The notes under the pieces were generated by a model, which did not search any database, was not told the DNA's origin, and was given only the letters and a program-made list of their open reading frames with translations. From Hallerella succinigenes (GTDB lineage: Bacteria; Fibrobacterota; Fibrobacteria; Fibrobacterales; Fibrobacteraceae), in assembly GCF_002797675.1 (NCBI RefSeq), contig NZ_PGEX01000001.1, forward strand, positions 2,480,001 to 2,544,000: a DNA stretch of 64,000 bases, written 5' to 3'. Both the position numbers and the translations under genes were made by a program. Positions 17,682 through 26,035 of the stretch are shown in pieces (the stretch's first letter is position 1; each line of letters opens with the position of its first letter).

Positions 17682-18741
17682 TGACTCGTCATCAGCAAGT
17701 TCCGACGAAACCGGTACTTCCAGTTCATCGGTAGAAACTTCTGATTTGGATGAGTCATCCTCTTCGATTGACAAGAAGTCTTCGGGTAACGAAACCAAAG
17801 ACAAGTCATCTAGTAGTGACACTAAGTCGAGTAGTTCCACAAAAGAAACAAAAGTCTCTTCTGATTCCAAGAGTTCCAGTTCTGTGAAGTCCGATGACTC
17901 ATCCAGCAGCAACAAGGACAAGTCCAGTTCGTCGGTTAGTTCGTCTTCGAGTGAAAAGCAAAGCAACAGTTCTGAAGGGTCATCTAGTTCTTCCGTGAAA
18001 CAATCTTCGTCGTCAGTTGCTTCGAGTAGTAGCGAATATGTGCCGTTTGATAGGACAGAGCCTTTTGATGGAACACATTGGCGTAATGGTGATTATGTGA
18101 AGTTTGTCGATGGACGAAATAATCGAGAGTATTACTATATACAGATAAGCGGAAAAGATACTGCCGGTCGAAAAGCTACGATTAAAGTTATGGCAGAAAA
18201 CTTGAATATTGGCGAAATGGTCCGTGGAAGGAAAAATCAGGAAGATAATGATAAGATAGAGCGGTATTGCTATAATAATGATACGACAAATTGTGACCGC
18301 TATGGTGGACTTTACCAATGGGCAGAGATGATGCAATTGCCTAGCGATTGTAACCAAAAAGATTGTCGGGATCAATATGATACTATAACATATCATCACA
18401 AGGGAATATGTCCCGACGGATGGCGCCTGCTTACATACAATGACTTTTATATTGTTGTTCATGCCGATGGAAATACCCATGGTGTTGAGGGAACCCGTTC
18501 TGCATATGGCTTTGGTGGCTACAATACCACAGGGTATAGCCTTGTCGGGGCTGGTTACAATTGGGACAATACTTTCGTAAATTTAAATGAGGGAACTTAT
18601 TGGCATTATCCTGAGGAAAATCCTGAAAATTTTGCATTATGGTCAAAGGGCTCGTGGCAAGATCGAACTTCAAAATCAAATCCTATATCAAATACTCCTA
18701 AAAAACAAGGCTTTTCTGTTAGATGTGTGATGGATGAGTAA
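17611..18741 (+). CDS. FISUMP-domain lipoprotein 2 with Ser-rich linker
   Basis: 376 residues from ATG 17611 (AACAGGAG upstream). Signal peptide almost identical to FISUMP 1 (MKTIKKLGLVSAVAF, lipobox AFSAC), a Ser-rich linker of about 120 residues with repeated SSSS-K-E-T blocks, then the FISUMP domain (MAENLNIGEMV, IERYCYNNDTTNCDRYGG, GICPDGWRLLTYND, ending FSVRCVMDE). The 5' leader shares sequence with the LEPR-like ORF region. The linker similarity among copies offers long tracts for recombination. Confidence 0.9.
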   Translation: MKTIKKLGLVSAVAFAMLAFSACDDSSSASSDETGTSSSSVETSDLDESSSSIDKKSSGNETKDKSSSSDTKSSSSTKETKVSSDSKSSSSVKSDDSSSSNKDKSSSSVSSSSSEKQSNSSEGSSSSSVKQSSSSVASSSSEYVPFDRTEPFDGTHWRNGDYVKFVDGRNNREYYYIQISGKDTAGRKATIKVMAENLNIGEMVRGRKNQEDNDKIERYCYNNDTTNCDRYGGLYQWAEMMQLPSDCNQKDCRDQYDTITYHHKGICPDGWRLLTYNDFYIVVHADGNTHGVEGTRSAYGFGGYNTTGYSLVGAGYNWDNTFVNLNEGTYWHYPEENPENFALWSKGSWQDRTSKSNPISNTPKKQGFSVRCVMDE

Positions 18742-18794
18742 ATTGTAATTCACAGGAAATGCGGAAAAAGAGCTTATTAAAAAAAGAGGATAAT

Positions 18795-18920
18795 ATGTCC
18801 AAGGAAAAGCTAAACAAAAAAAATCAGAATTATACAATTGAATCTTTAGAACCTCGCTATATGATGAGTGCTGATGCCCCGATTGATCTTTCTGTTCGTT
18901 GCCTCAAGGACTCCGACTAA
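18795..18920 (+). CDS. LEPR-XLL micro-ORF fused to a FISUMP tail (41 residues)
   Basis: From ATG 18795: SKEKLNKKNQ, then IESLEPRYMMSADAP, then IDLSVRCLKDSD and stop. The first half is a LEPR-XLL head (here with the fuller MMSAD form); the last ten residues match the C-terminal end of FISUMP domains (FSVRCLKD in the remnant at 13029). The join appears to be a deletion that removed everything between a LEPR head and a FISUMP end. Whether the product is made is unknown. Confidence 0.6.
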   Translation: MSKEKLNKKNQNYTIESLEPRYMMSADAPIDLSVRCLKDSD

Positions 18921-18977
18921 CCCGCCGACGGATTATCAAATCCGAATGGCAATACTGCCTTAAAAACCGCGTTATCT

Positions 18978-19035
18978 TGCCAAATCTATCATAAAAAAGA
19001 TACTTTTGGTGAATTATGTCGTATAATTTGCCAAA
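18978..19035. promoter_or_regulatory. Inverted repeats upstream of the DUF234 ATPase
   Basis: TTTGGTGAATTAT (19005-19017) and ATAATTTGCCAAA (19023-19035) form a 13-bp inverted repeat with two mismatches around five bases. A further half-site TTGCCAAATC lies at about 18978. The same motif recurs at the gene's 3' end (20487-20534). It could be an operator or an element end. Confidence 0.5.
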
Positions 19036-19079
19036 TCCATGTGCTTTTATATATATTTGGTAAAGTATAGGGAGATCCT

Positions 19080-20510
19080 ATGTCCGAAAAACTGATTGTT
19101 GGCAGAAAACGCGAAATATCCCTGTTGAACAGGTTCATCGATAGCGACGAAGCTGAATTTGTCGCTGTCTATGGTCGTAGGCGAGTCGGCAAGACTTATC
19201 TCGTGAAGGGCCTTTTCCAAAAAAACTTTTCTTTTTACATGACGGGGTTGGCCAATTCCGATCTCAAAAAGCAATTGCAGAATTTTACGGACGCCTTTTC
19301 GCAATATTTTTCAAAGAAGGCAACCGTCAAAAATTGGTTTGACGCGTTCAATCTCTTGCGCGACGAACTCTCAAAATTGCGTAAAACCAAGAAAATCATT
19401 TTCATTGATGAACTGCCGTGGTTCGATACCGCACGGTCTGACTTTGTAAGCGCCCTGGAACATTTCTGGAATTCGTGGGCCTCCGATGACCCGACCATAA
19501 AGTTGATTGTCTGTGGTTCTGCCACGTCGTGGATGATGAACAAGCTCATCAACAACAAGGGTGGTCTGCATAACCGCGTAACGCACCAGATAAAACTTTC
19601 TCCGTTCACCCTTGGCGAATGCGAAGAATTTTTGAAGGCAAAAAATTTCACCATGGACCGTTTTGAAATCGCTCAGTTCTACATGGTTTTTGGGGGGATT
19701 CCGTATTACTTGAAACTCCTGGACAAAGGCGAAAGCCTTGCACAGAATGTGGACAGACTTTTGTTCGGCGAAGATGGCGAACTCCGCAACGAATTTCACA
19801 ACTTGTATCACGCGTTGTTCCGCAATTCCGAAAAATACATTGCCATCGTAGAAGTTCTTGCTCAAAAGAAAAAGGGGATAACCAGGAATACGTTAATCAA
19901 GGAACTTTCGGTCGAGAGTAGCGGGGGCGTGTCCAAGGCCTTGGACGATCTTGAAAATTGCGGATTCATCAGACGTTATAGTCCCTTTGGCAAGAAGACC
20001 AAAGACGAACTGATTCAACTCGTCGATTTCTACACGCTTTTCTATTTCAGGTTCCTCGCGAAACGGGCGAAGGGTCGCCGCAACCAATGGCTGCAAATCC
20101 AGGGTAAGCCTGAATACAACAGTTGGTGCGGCTACGCATTCGAAATGCTGTGCCTTCAGCATTATCCGCAAATCCTGAACGCACTCGGAATCTCTGGAAT
20201 AGAAAGTGCCCCTTGTAGCTGGATATATACGGGGAAAGACGGCGCACAATTCGACCTTCTGATCGACCGCATCGACAACGTCATCAACATCTGTGAAATG
20301 AAGTTTTCGACCAGCCCCTACGAAGTCACGCAGCATTACTTGACGGAACTCCTTGAAAAAGTCAAGCTGTTCAAGGAATCCTCTAAGACCCGCAAGTCAC
20401 CGATGCTTACCTTCGTGACATCGCTCGGTCTAAAACCCAATTCCTGCGCCAGGCAGATTCCAAAATCAATCACTTTGGATGTCTTGTATAATTCGCCAAA
20501 TCTACCATAA
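19080..20510 (+). CDS. ATPase of the archaeal/DUF234 type, copy 1
   Basis: 476 residues. Walker A GRRRVGKT at 32-39 after a VGRKREISLL box, Walker B IIFIDELPWFD near 110, a CGSATSWM sensor segment near 145, a winged-helix middle and a C-terminal DUF234-type region that contains FDLLIDRIDN...ICEMKFS, a possible degenerate PD-(D/E)XK site. Members are widespread in Bacteria and Archaea, often on mobile DNA, and untested. ATG 19080 follows GGGAG. Related to but not the same as the ATPase at 33106. Confidence 0.85.
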   Translation: MSEKLIVGRKREISLLNRFIDSDEAEFVAVYGRRRVGKTYLVKGLFQKNFSFYMTGLANSDLKKQLQNFTDAFSQYFSKKATVKNWFDAFNLLRDELSKLRKTKKIIFIDELPWFDTARSDFVSALEHFWNSWASDDPTIKLIVCGSATSWMMNKLINNKGGLHNRVTHQIKLSPFTLGECEEFLKAKNFTMDRFEIAQFYMVFGGIPYYLKLLDKGESLAQNVDRLLFGEDGELRNEFHNLYHALFRNSEKYIAIVEVLAQKKKGITRNTLIKELSVESSGGVSKALDDLENCGFIRRYSPFGKKTKDELIQLVDFYTLFYFRFLAKRAKGRRNQWLQIQGKPEYNSWCGYAFEMLCLQHYPQILNALGISGIESAPCSWIYTGKDGAQFDLLIDRIDNVINICEMKFSTSPYEVTQHYLTELLEKVKLFKESSKTRKSPMLTFVTSLGLKPNSCARQIPKSITLDVLYNSPNLP

Positions 20511-20534
20511 AATGCCTACATTTGGCAAGTTATA
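20487..20534. repeat. Inverted repeat at the 3' end of the DUF234 ATPase
   Basis: TATAATTCGCCAAA (20487-20500, within the last codons) and TTTGGCAAGTTATA (20521-20534) are inverted with two mismatches. The sequence matches the palindrome upstream of the same gene, so the ATPase is bracketed by related palindromes. Confidence 0.5.
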
Positions 20535-20716
20535 ACTCCTATATGTCTCAATTTGAGTCATATAGGAAATTTCTGATAGAAAATCTTGAAAAAAGTTGTT
20601 TTTCTGCGTTATTCTGGACTTTTGTCTTGTTTTCTAAATTTTATAATGGGGGGGTATGGACTTTGGCAGTGGCATTGCCTATATTTAACAAAATAAACTA
20701 TAGACGGGGATGTTTT

Positions 20717-21937
20717 ATGAAAAAGTCTTTCCAGCGTGTCATTGCGACCCTGAACTTGTTTCAGGGGAAGCAATCTCTAACCATCTTTATGTTGGCGGCA
20801 TTCTTCGCCCTTTGGGGCTGTGACGACTCGTCGTCGGCAAGTGGTGATAACAATGAAACATCCGCTGTTGAATCGTCTTCAAGCGTAAGGGACTCTGATT
20901 CCACCGAAGAGTCCTCCTCTTCGATTGATAAGAAGTCGTCGGGAAACGAAACCAAAGACAAGTCATCTAGTAGTGAAAATAAGTCTAGTAGTTCAATAAA
21001 AGAAACAAAGAACTCGTCCGACTCCAAGAGTTCCAGCTCTGTAAAGTCGGATGATTCTAGTTCATCTTTATCGATATGTCCTCCCGAAAAAGAAGGGAAG
21101 ACCAAAATGGTGGCGTTTACTGGTGTTACGTATATTTGCACGGATGGCTATTGGATTGAAGTTTCGTCCAGTTCTGCGGCTTCTAGCAGTAGTTATTTCG
21201 ATATGACAAATCAGTTTAACTCTGATATAAAGTATGGAACTCATACGGACTCTCGTGATGGGGTAACCTACAAGACGATTACGATAAAATATGGATACTA
21301 TGGTGTAGACTCCCTTACTTTTTTTGCAGAAAATCTAAACTTTGGCAAGATGGTTCAGTCTAGTGAGCAACAGGGTGATTCGACAAAGTATTGCTATGAT
21401 AATGACCCTTGGTATTGCGAACACGGTTTTGGTGGCTTGTACTCATGGAATACGGTAATGAAGTTCCCCGCCGCTTGCAATAACGCTTCCATTGGTTCTG
21501 ACGATTGCCCTTCCAATTATGACTACCCGAAGGGATCTTTATCGAAGCATGATGTTTTTCATAAGGGTATATGTGATGAAGGTTGGCATGTTATGCATGA
21601 AGGTGAATGGGCTCTTCTTTGGGAAAGAGCTGGCATATCGAGCGTCGCTAGTGCCCATGGTTCCTATGTCTTTGTTTTGAAACCGACTTATTTTGGTTTA
21701 AACAAGTCTGGTTTTTCCATCTTGCCTGCGGGTCGATTTGTCCCGTCTGAAGGTGGTTTTTCCGATTTGGGTGAAGGGGCCCGATTCTGGAGGCCAGAGC
21801 AAGATGAAGAAAATAGTCAAAAAGCTTCTTTTATATATGTTCCTCGTTTAGGTGATGATTTTTCTTTACAACGAGTTGCTGTCAAAGAAAATGCTTATTC
21901 TGTTCGTTGTGTAAAAGATTACAAACCGGAAAATTAA
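20717..21937 (+). CDS. FISUMP-domain lipoprotein 3 with REP-derived signal peptide
   Basis: 406 residues from ATG 20717 (GGGGA upstream). The lipobox FALWGC is near residue 36, later than in the sister proteins, because a palindromic repeat is inserted in frame after the first codons (20738-20776). A Ser-rich linker, a short CPPEKEGKTKMVAF-type spacer domain (also seen in FISUMP 5 as ICEENEQKVVI) and a FISUMP domain follow (FFAENLNFGKMV, YCYDNDPWYCEHGFGGLY, GICDEGWHVM, ending YSVRCVKDY). The 'DPWYC' form groups it with FISUMP 5 rather than with 1, 2 and 4. Confidence 0.88.
   Translation: MKKSFQRVIATLNLFQGKQSLTIFMLAAFFALWGCDDSSSASGDNNETSAVESSSSVRDSDSTEESSSSIDKKSSGNETKDKSSSSENKSSSSIKETKNSSDSKSSSSVKSDDSSSSLSICPPEKEGKTKMVAFTGVTYICTDGYWIEVSSSSAASSSSYFDMTNQFNSDIKYGTHTDSRDGVTYKTITIKYGYYGVDSLTFFAENLNFGKMVQSSEQQGDSTKYCYDNDPWYCEHGFGGLYSWNTVMKFPAACNNASIGSDDCPSNYDYPKGSLSKHDVFHKGICDEGWHVMHEGEWALLWERAGISSVASAHGSYVFVLKPTYFGLNKSGFSILPAGRFVPSEGGFSDLGEGARFWRPEQDEENSQKASFIYVPRLGDDFSLQRVAVKENAYSVRCVKDYKPEN
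20738..20776. repeat. REP-type palindrome inside a signal-peptide coding region
   Basis: Nested inverted repeat: ATTGC / GCAAT outside and CCCTGAA / TTCAGGG inside a five-base loop (20748-20766). The outer form, GTCATTGCGA ... GAAGCAATCT, is the frame of a palindromic repeat family found between genes of many bacteria. Here it is translated as VIATLNLFQGKQS. Confidence 0.65.
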
Positions 21938-21983
21938 CTGAAGTATAGAATTTATCATGTCAATTTCAGAGAAAGGAAACCGT

Positions 21984-22082
21984 ATGTCCAAACTCAACAA
22001 GAAGAATGGCAAAAATAATAACCAAAACAACTACCGTGTTGAACCCCTTGAACCTCGTTTGATGATGGATTTTGCGGTATAA
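21984..22082 (+). CDS. LEPR-XLL micro-ORF (32 residues)
   Basis: ATG 21984 after GAAAGGAAA. Lys/Asn-rich head, then VEPLEPRLMMDFAV and stop. Same build as the ORF at 15559, with Pro before LEPR. The following leader (ttccacattccatatttcac) is a short variant of the C/A-rich start of the dispersed repeat, and runs into the ribosome site of FISUMP 4. Confidence 0.6.
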   Translation: MSKLNKKNGKNNNQNNYRVEPLEPRLMMDFAV

Positions 22083-22149
22083 ATTCCACATTCCATATTT
22101 CACATTGCTTGGTTTGTGGGTGGTGAAAATTTTTACAGGAGATAATGGT

Positions 22150-23259
22150 ATGAAGCGTGTCAAGGGTCTTGGTTTCTTGTGGGTGGCGGTGCTCGCGGCA
22201 TCCTTCGCCCTTTCCGCCTGTGACGACTCGTCGTCGGCTAGTTCCGATGAAACAGGTGTTTCCAGTTCATCTGTAGAGTCTTCTGATTCTGAATCGTCGT
22301 CGGCGGTTGATAAAAAGTCATCAGGCGAAGAAGCCAACGAAAAGGACAAGTCATCGAGTAGTGAGAATAAGTCTAGCAGTTCCGCAAAAGAAACAAAAGT
22401 TTCTTCTGATTCCAAGAGTTCCAGTTCTGTGAAGTCAGATGATTCTTCTAGCAGCAAGAAGGATACGTCTAGTTCATCGGAGAACTCGTCTTCAAGCAAG
22501 AACCAAAGTAGTAGTTCTTCTGTGAAACAGTCTTCTTCATCGGTTGCTTCTAGTAGCAGTGAGTATAAGCCTTATAATCATATGAAGGCTTTTAATTCGG
22601 ATAGTGTACTTACAGGGGCTTATAAGCAGTTTACATACGAAGGAAGGTCCTACTATTATCTAACAATCAATGGTACAAATCAAAATGATGAAGCCGCGTC
22701 TGTCACAGTTATGGCTGAAAACCTGAATGTTGGCGAAATGGTTGATGGCGATAAGGACCAAAATAACGATTCCAAGATAGAACGGTATTGTTATGACAAT
22801 GATACGACGAATTGCCAGAAATATGGCGGACTCTACCAGTGGGCAGAAGCGATGAAGTTGTCGAGCGAATGCAACACCAAGAGTTGTGCTGACTCTATTA
22901 AGCCAAACCATCAGGGAATTTGCCCAGATGGATGGAGACTTTTAACTTATGATGATATATATGTGATTGTGCATGCTGATGGTAATAAAAATGATGTTGA
23001 GGATATTAGAAGTACGAATTTTGGTGGCATGAATTTTAGTGGATACAGTTTGATGGGGGCAGGGTATCTTTGGAATTATGGGTTTAGAAATTTGAAAGAA
23101 ATTACATATTGGCATTATCCAGAAGAGGCTATAAGAGGTGGTGACATCAATGTGAAATCGTTCTCTGGTCGGCAAAATAAAACATCTACTGCTATAGCAT
23201 CTCAAGATGCAAATAAGACACATGGTTTTTCTGTTCGTTGTGCAAAAATAAACAAATGA
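22150..23259 (+). CDS. FISUMP-domain lipoprotein 4 with Ser-rich linker
   Basis: 369 residues from ATG 22150 (ACAGGAG upstream). Signal peptide MKRVKGLGFLWVAVLAASFA with lipobox ALSAC, a Ser-rich linker close to that of FISUMP 2, then a FISUMP domain (MAENLNVGEMVDGDKDQ, IERYCYDNDTTNCQKYGG, GICPDGWRLLTYDD, ending FSVRCAK). Codons near the end are noticeably AT-richer than the start, as also seen in FISUMP 2 and 5, suggesting mosaic origin. Followed by the longest LEPR-XLL gene here. Confidence 0.9.
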   Translation: MKRVKGLGFLWVAVLAASFALSACDDSSSASSDETGVSSSSVESSDSESSSAVDKKSSGEEANEKDKSSSSENKSSSSAKETKVSSDSKSSSSVKSDDSSSSKKDTSSSSENSSSSKNQSSSSSVKQSSSSVASSSSEYKPYNHMKAFNSDSVLTGAYKQFTYEGRSYYYLTINGTNQNDEAASVTVMAENLNVGEMVDGDKDQNNDSKIERYCYDNDTTNCQKYGGLYQWAEAMKLSSECNTKSCADSIKPNHQGICPDGWRLLTYDDIYVIVHADGNKNDVEDIRSTNFGGMNFSGYSLMGAGYLWNYGFRNLKEITYWHYPEEAIRGGDINVKSFSGRQNKTSTAIASQDANKTHGFSVRCAKINK

Positions 23260-23306
23260 AAAAGTAAGAGAACTCTTTAATCTCAACATGTCAAAGGGCT
23301 TGAAAT

Positions 23307-23747
23307 ATGACTAAAAACAACTATAAAAAGAGAATCGGTGAATTTAACTACAAGATTGAATCTTTAGAACCTCGCATGATGATGAATGCGGATGTTGTTT
23401 TAGATGACTTTGGGGACAATATATCCAATGTTTCAACTACAGTTGAAAGTGCCTTGAATGAAGTTGATGATTTGCGGTTGTCTGGACTTGGCTTGAATGA
23501 GTCTCTTGATTCTGCTTCTGCATATTTTTCTGGTGTCGGCTCAAATATACGGTCTTTGGTATCTACGGCATTCGAGAACTATAGAGATGCATTGCCCGAT
23601 GGGACAACATCTGTCCCCTTGGCGGTACTAGTTTCTGGATTGAACACGAATCTTCCTGGTCAGTTGCCGTCAAATATTGAAAATCCCGTTTTTAGCGCAT
23701 CAGATAATGATACACTCAAGCTGAATTTTAATACCCTTGCCGCCTAG
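23307..23747 (+). CDS. LEPR-XLL protein (146 residues)
   Basis: Head NYKIESLEPRMMMNADVV near residues 12-29, followed by about 115 residues with acidic and Ser/Asn-rich amphipathic helices and an ending LNFNTLAA. It shares the ending L-A-A-stop and the next bases (tgggataattccacac) with the ORF at 31956, although their middles differ. No repeats, TISS signal or enzyme motif is visible. It may be a complete short LEPR-XLL protein, and the micro-ORFs are then its stumps. Confidence 0.7.
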   Translation: MTKNNYKKRIGEFNYKIESLEPRMMMNADVVLDDFGDNISNVSTTVESALNEVDDLRLSGLGLNESLDSASAYFSGVGSNIRSLVSTAFENYRDALPDGTTSVPLAVLVSGLNTNLPGQLPSNIENPVFSASDNDTLKLNFNTLAA

Positions 23748-23982
23748 TGGGATAATTCCACACCCCACACCCCCACACTACACACTTCACTCTGAAATCG
23801 CGTTAGGCCTCCAGCCACTTGCAGTTCTACTGCTTAGTGGCTATGGTCCCCTTTAGGGGAGGGCGTCGCACCTTTGTGGCGAGACGCGTAGCGGCTCGAT
23901 GAGCCGAGCGTGCTCGGCGAGCAGCACCCGACCCGGCCCTTCGGCAGGTTCAGGGACCTGGCCGGGGAACGCCCTGTTTTTT
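23748..23982. repeat. Dispersed island repeat, copy B (longest, many hairpins)
   Basis: C/A-rich run, then AGCCACT...AGTGGCT, TCCCCTTTAGGGGA, a GTCGCACC...GGCGAGACGC block, GGCTCGATGAGCC (23892-23904), CCGAGCGTGCTCGG and a CCCGGCC...GGCCGGGGAACGCCC end. Each listed pair can form a hairpin, giving a chain of six or so. It lies between a LEPR-XLL stop and a broken PIN toxin. Confidence 0.75.
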
Positions 23983-23994
23983 ACATTAGGCAGA

Positions 23995-24262
23995 CTACAG
24001 GTTGTCCAGAATTCTCAGCATTTCCGCAGGGGTGACGACTTTCGGGTGTTGCGAAAAATGCTTCTGGTTGCCCGTGACCAGAAAAGTTTCATCGGTCTTG
24101 TTCTTCTCCATGGCGACCTCGAAAAACACCGCATCTTTCGGATCGGGAAAATCGCCAACGAGAGTTTCAACGGCAGCAAGGTTCACGCCGATGGATTTCA
24201 GGCGAGAAATCAAGAAATCGACGGTTTCTGTTGGAAAATGAAACTTCTTGCGCGATAGGACT
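23995..24262 (-). pseudogene. PIN-domain toxin, N-terminus lost
   Basis: The frame reads NEVLSRKKFHFP then VGDFPDPKDAVFFEVAM, FLVTGNQKHF and VVTPAEMLRIL, which is the C-terminal ~85 residues of a PIN_3-type toxin. The N-terminal third with the first catalytic Asp is absent: coding homology starts directly after the stop of the antitoxin gene, so a deletion fused the antitoxin end to the toxin middle. Probably no active RNase. Confidence 0.75.
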
Positions 24263-24550
24263 TCATTTGCCTGCCCGCGCCTGTGCGATTTCGGCGTTGA
24301 TTTCTTCAAGGGACATGTCGGCGACTCCTGCATTGGCGGCGGACTGCGAAGCCTGCTTCATGGCTTCAAGGACATCGTCGGGTGCGGGCGGGCGGAGTTT
24401 CATGCTGAAAGGAATGCCGTTTTCGAGAATGGTGCGGGCAAGGAACATTCGGACGGCTGTCGGCATGTCTATGCCGAGTTTTTCGAAAATACTCCCTGCT
24501 GCGGAACGGGTCTTTTCGTCCACCCTGACTTGTAGCAATGTGCTCTGCAT
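24263..24550 (-). CDS. RelB/DinJ-family antitoxin
   Basis: 95 residues. The N-terminal ribbon-helix-helix (TLLQVRVDEKTRSAAGSIFEKLGIDMPTAVRMFL region) is the DNA-binding part of RelB/DinJ antitoxins, followed by a toxin-binding tail. Its natural toxin would be next downstream, but only a PIN remnant remains, so it is now an orphan. A 15-bp near-palindrome lies just before its start. Confidence 0.85.
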   Translation of the reverse strand: MQSTLLQVRVDEKTRSAAGSIFEKLGIDMPTAVRMFLARTILENGIPFSMKLRPPAPDDVLEAMKQASQSAANAGVADMSLEEINAEIAQARAGK

Positions 24551-24564
24551 GGCATACCTCCGTA

Positions 24565-24596
24565 TTTACAAAATATACAAATGTATTCTTTGTAAA
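24565..24596. promoter_or_regulatory. Palindromic operator candidate of the RelB antitoxin
   Basis: TTTACAAAATATACA and TGTATTCTTTGTAAA are inverted copies (13 of 15 positions) separated by two bases, 15-45 bp before the antitoxin start, where ribbon-helix-helix antitoxins usually autorepress. Confidence 0.55.
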
Positions 24597-24690
24597 TGCA
24601 AGTGACTTTAATGTTAATATATAATTTGTAAGGCTTTATAGGTTAATTTTCTCAAAAAATACGGAGAAATTAGCCCATTTCAGTTTTGTG

Positions 24691-24716
24691 AAAATTTCAA
24701 ATACGTTTGAAATTTT
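24691..24716. promoter_or_regulatory. Perfect 11-bp inverted repeat before the DUF4143 ATPase
   Basis: AAAATTTCAAA / TTTGAAATTTT with a four-base spacer, about 27 bp before GTG 24743. A second imperfect pair (TTAATTTTCTC / GAGAAATTAG) lies just upstream. Could be an operator, or a hairpin limiting translation. Confidence 0.45.
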
Positions 24717-24742
24717 TGATAAAATTATATATATTTTAAGAT

Positions 24743-26002
24743 GTGATTGAAATTATTGATTCTATATCCAAATACAACTTATGGGGTGGAAATAGCCCGT
24801 TTTTGGGCTTTAATCGGCATATTTATCAGGAAAAAGTCATGAAAAGTGTCGGAAACAACCTGGTCAAGGTTGTTGTCGGGCAGCGTCGTGTCGGAAAGAG
24901 TTTCGTTTTGCGGCAGGTCTTGTCGCAAATCGTTGCAGGCGGAGTTCCCGCCGAGAACACCCTATACATCAACAAGGAATTTCTTGAATTCTCCGCCATA
25001 AAATCCGCAGAGGACTTGCAGTCTCTTTACGCTGCTTACAAGAACCGTTTTTCGCCCCAAGGCAGGACCTATCTTTTCATTGACGAAATCCAGTATATCG
25101 ATGGATGGGAAAGATTTGTGAACGCCCGTTCGCAGGATTTTGCCGAGCCTTGCGAAGTATTCATAAGCGGGTCCAATTCGGATATTCTCTCCGGGGAACT
25201 TTCAACCATGCTTTCGGGCCGATATGTCCGGTTTGAAGTGTTTCCATACAGTTTTGGCGAGTTTTGCGAGTTGACCGGCAAGCCGCAGGATGCGTCGTCT
25301 TTTACGGATTATGTCCAGCATGGGGCCCTGCCCGAACTGTTCAACCTTGATTCGGAGGAAATGCGACGGAATTATGTCGAGAGTCTGAAGGATTCCGTGA
25401 TGCTTCGCGATGTCGTGCAGCGTTACAGAATCAAGGACGCTACCTTGCTGAACGATCTTTTTGTCTTTCTTTCGAATAATGCCTCGAACTTGATTTCTTT
25501 CACGAATGTGGTCAAGAGCCTTAAGGGGCAAGGGCGGAAAACAAATTACGAGACTGTCTCGACTTATGCGGGGTATTTGGAAAACGCCTTCTTGATACAT
25601 TCCTGTCCGCGCTTCAACATTCGTGGCAAGGATTCGCTGTCCGGTCCTGCCAAATACTACATGAACGATTTTTCGTTCCACAATTACCTGTATGCGGGTT
25701 TTGGGTATGGAATGGGTTATCTTTTTGAAAATGCCATTTATCTGGAACTTCGCAGGCGTGGCTACGATGTGTATGTCGGGGAATTGGATGGGAGCGAGGT
25801 CGATTTTGTCGCAATCAGGAACGACGCGCGCATTTACATCCAGGCTGCCTATAAGATGGAGGGCGAGTCGACCATTGCCCGAGAATACGCTCCGCTGGAA
25901 AAAATCAGGGACAGTTATCCAAAATTTGTTGTGTCGTTGGATGAGTTCCGGCTGCCATCGAATAACGGAATTTTGCATGTCCGCCCTTGGGAAATACCTT
26001 GA
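24743..26002 (+). CDS. AAA ATPase of the DUF4143 type
   Basis: 419 residues. Walker A VGQRRVGKS at 45-53, Walker B YLFIDEIQYIDGW near 110-122, a SGSNSDIL sensor segment near 145, RYV-FEVFPYSF, and a C-terminal DUF4143-type PD-(D/E)XK-like region (LFENAIYLELRRRGYDVYVGEL...EVDFVAI). GTG 24743 start. Very common, unstudied accessory ATPases in gut bacteria, often beside toxin genes. Unlike the truncated relative at 27231 it is complete. Confidence 0.85.
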   Translation: MIEIIDSISKYNLWGGNSPFLGFNRHIYQEKVMKSVGNNLVKVVVGQRRVGKSFVLRQVLSQIVAGGVPAENTLYINKEFLEFSAIKSAEDLQSLYAAYKNRFSPQGRTYLFIDEIQYIDGWERFVNARSQDFAEPCEVFISGSNSDILSGELSTMLSGRYVRFEVFPYSFGEFCELTGKPQDASSFTDYVQHGALPELFNLDSEEMRRNYVESLKDSVMLRDVVQRYRIKDATLLNDLFVFLSNNASNLISFTNVVKSLKGQGRKTNYETVSTYAGYLENAFLIHSCPRFNIRGKDSLSGPAKYYMNDFSFHNYLYAGFGYGMGYLFENAIYLELRRRGYDVYVGELDGSEVDFVAIRNDARIYIQAAYKMEGESTIAREYAPLEKIRDSYPKFVVSLDEFRLPSNNGILHVRPWEIP

Positions 26003-26035
26003 TTCCCTTGTTCTGTTTTGTTAGGTGAAAACGTC

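Noticed and set aside
17700-22560. Repeated Ser codons in the linkers as a CRISPR or satellite array
   Set aside because: The repeats are in frame, irregular in spacing and clearly code for Ser-rich linkers; no CRISPR-type spacer pattern or cas gene exists.
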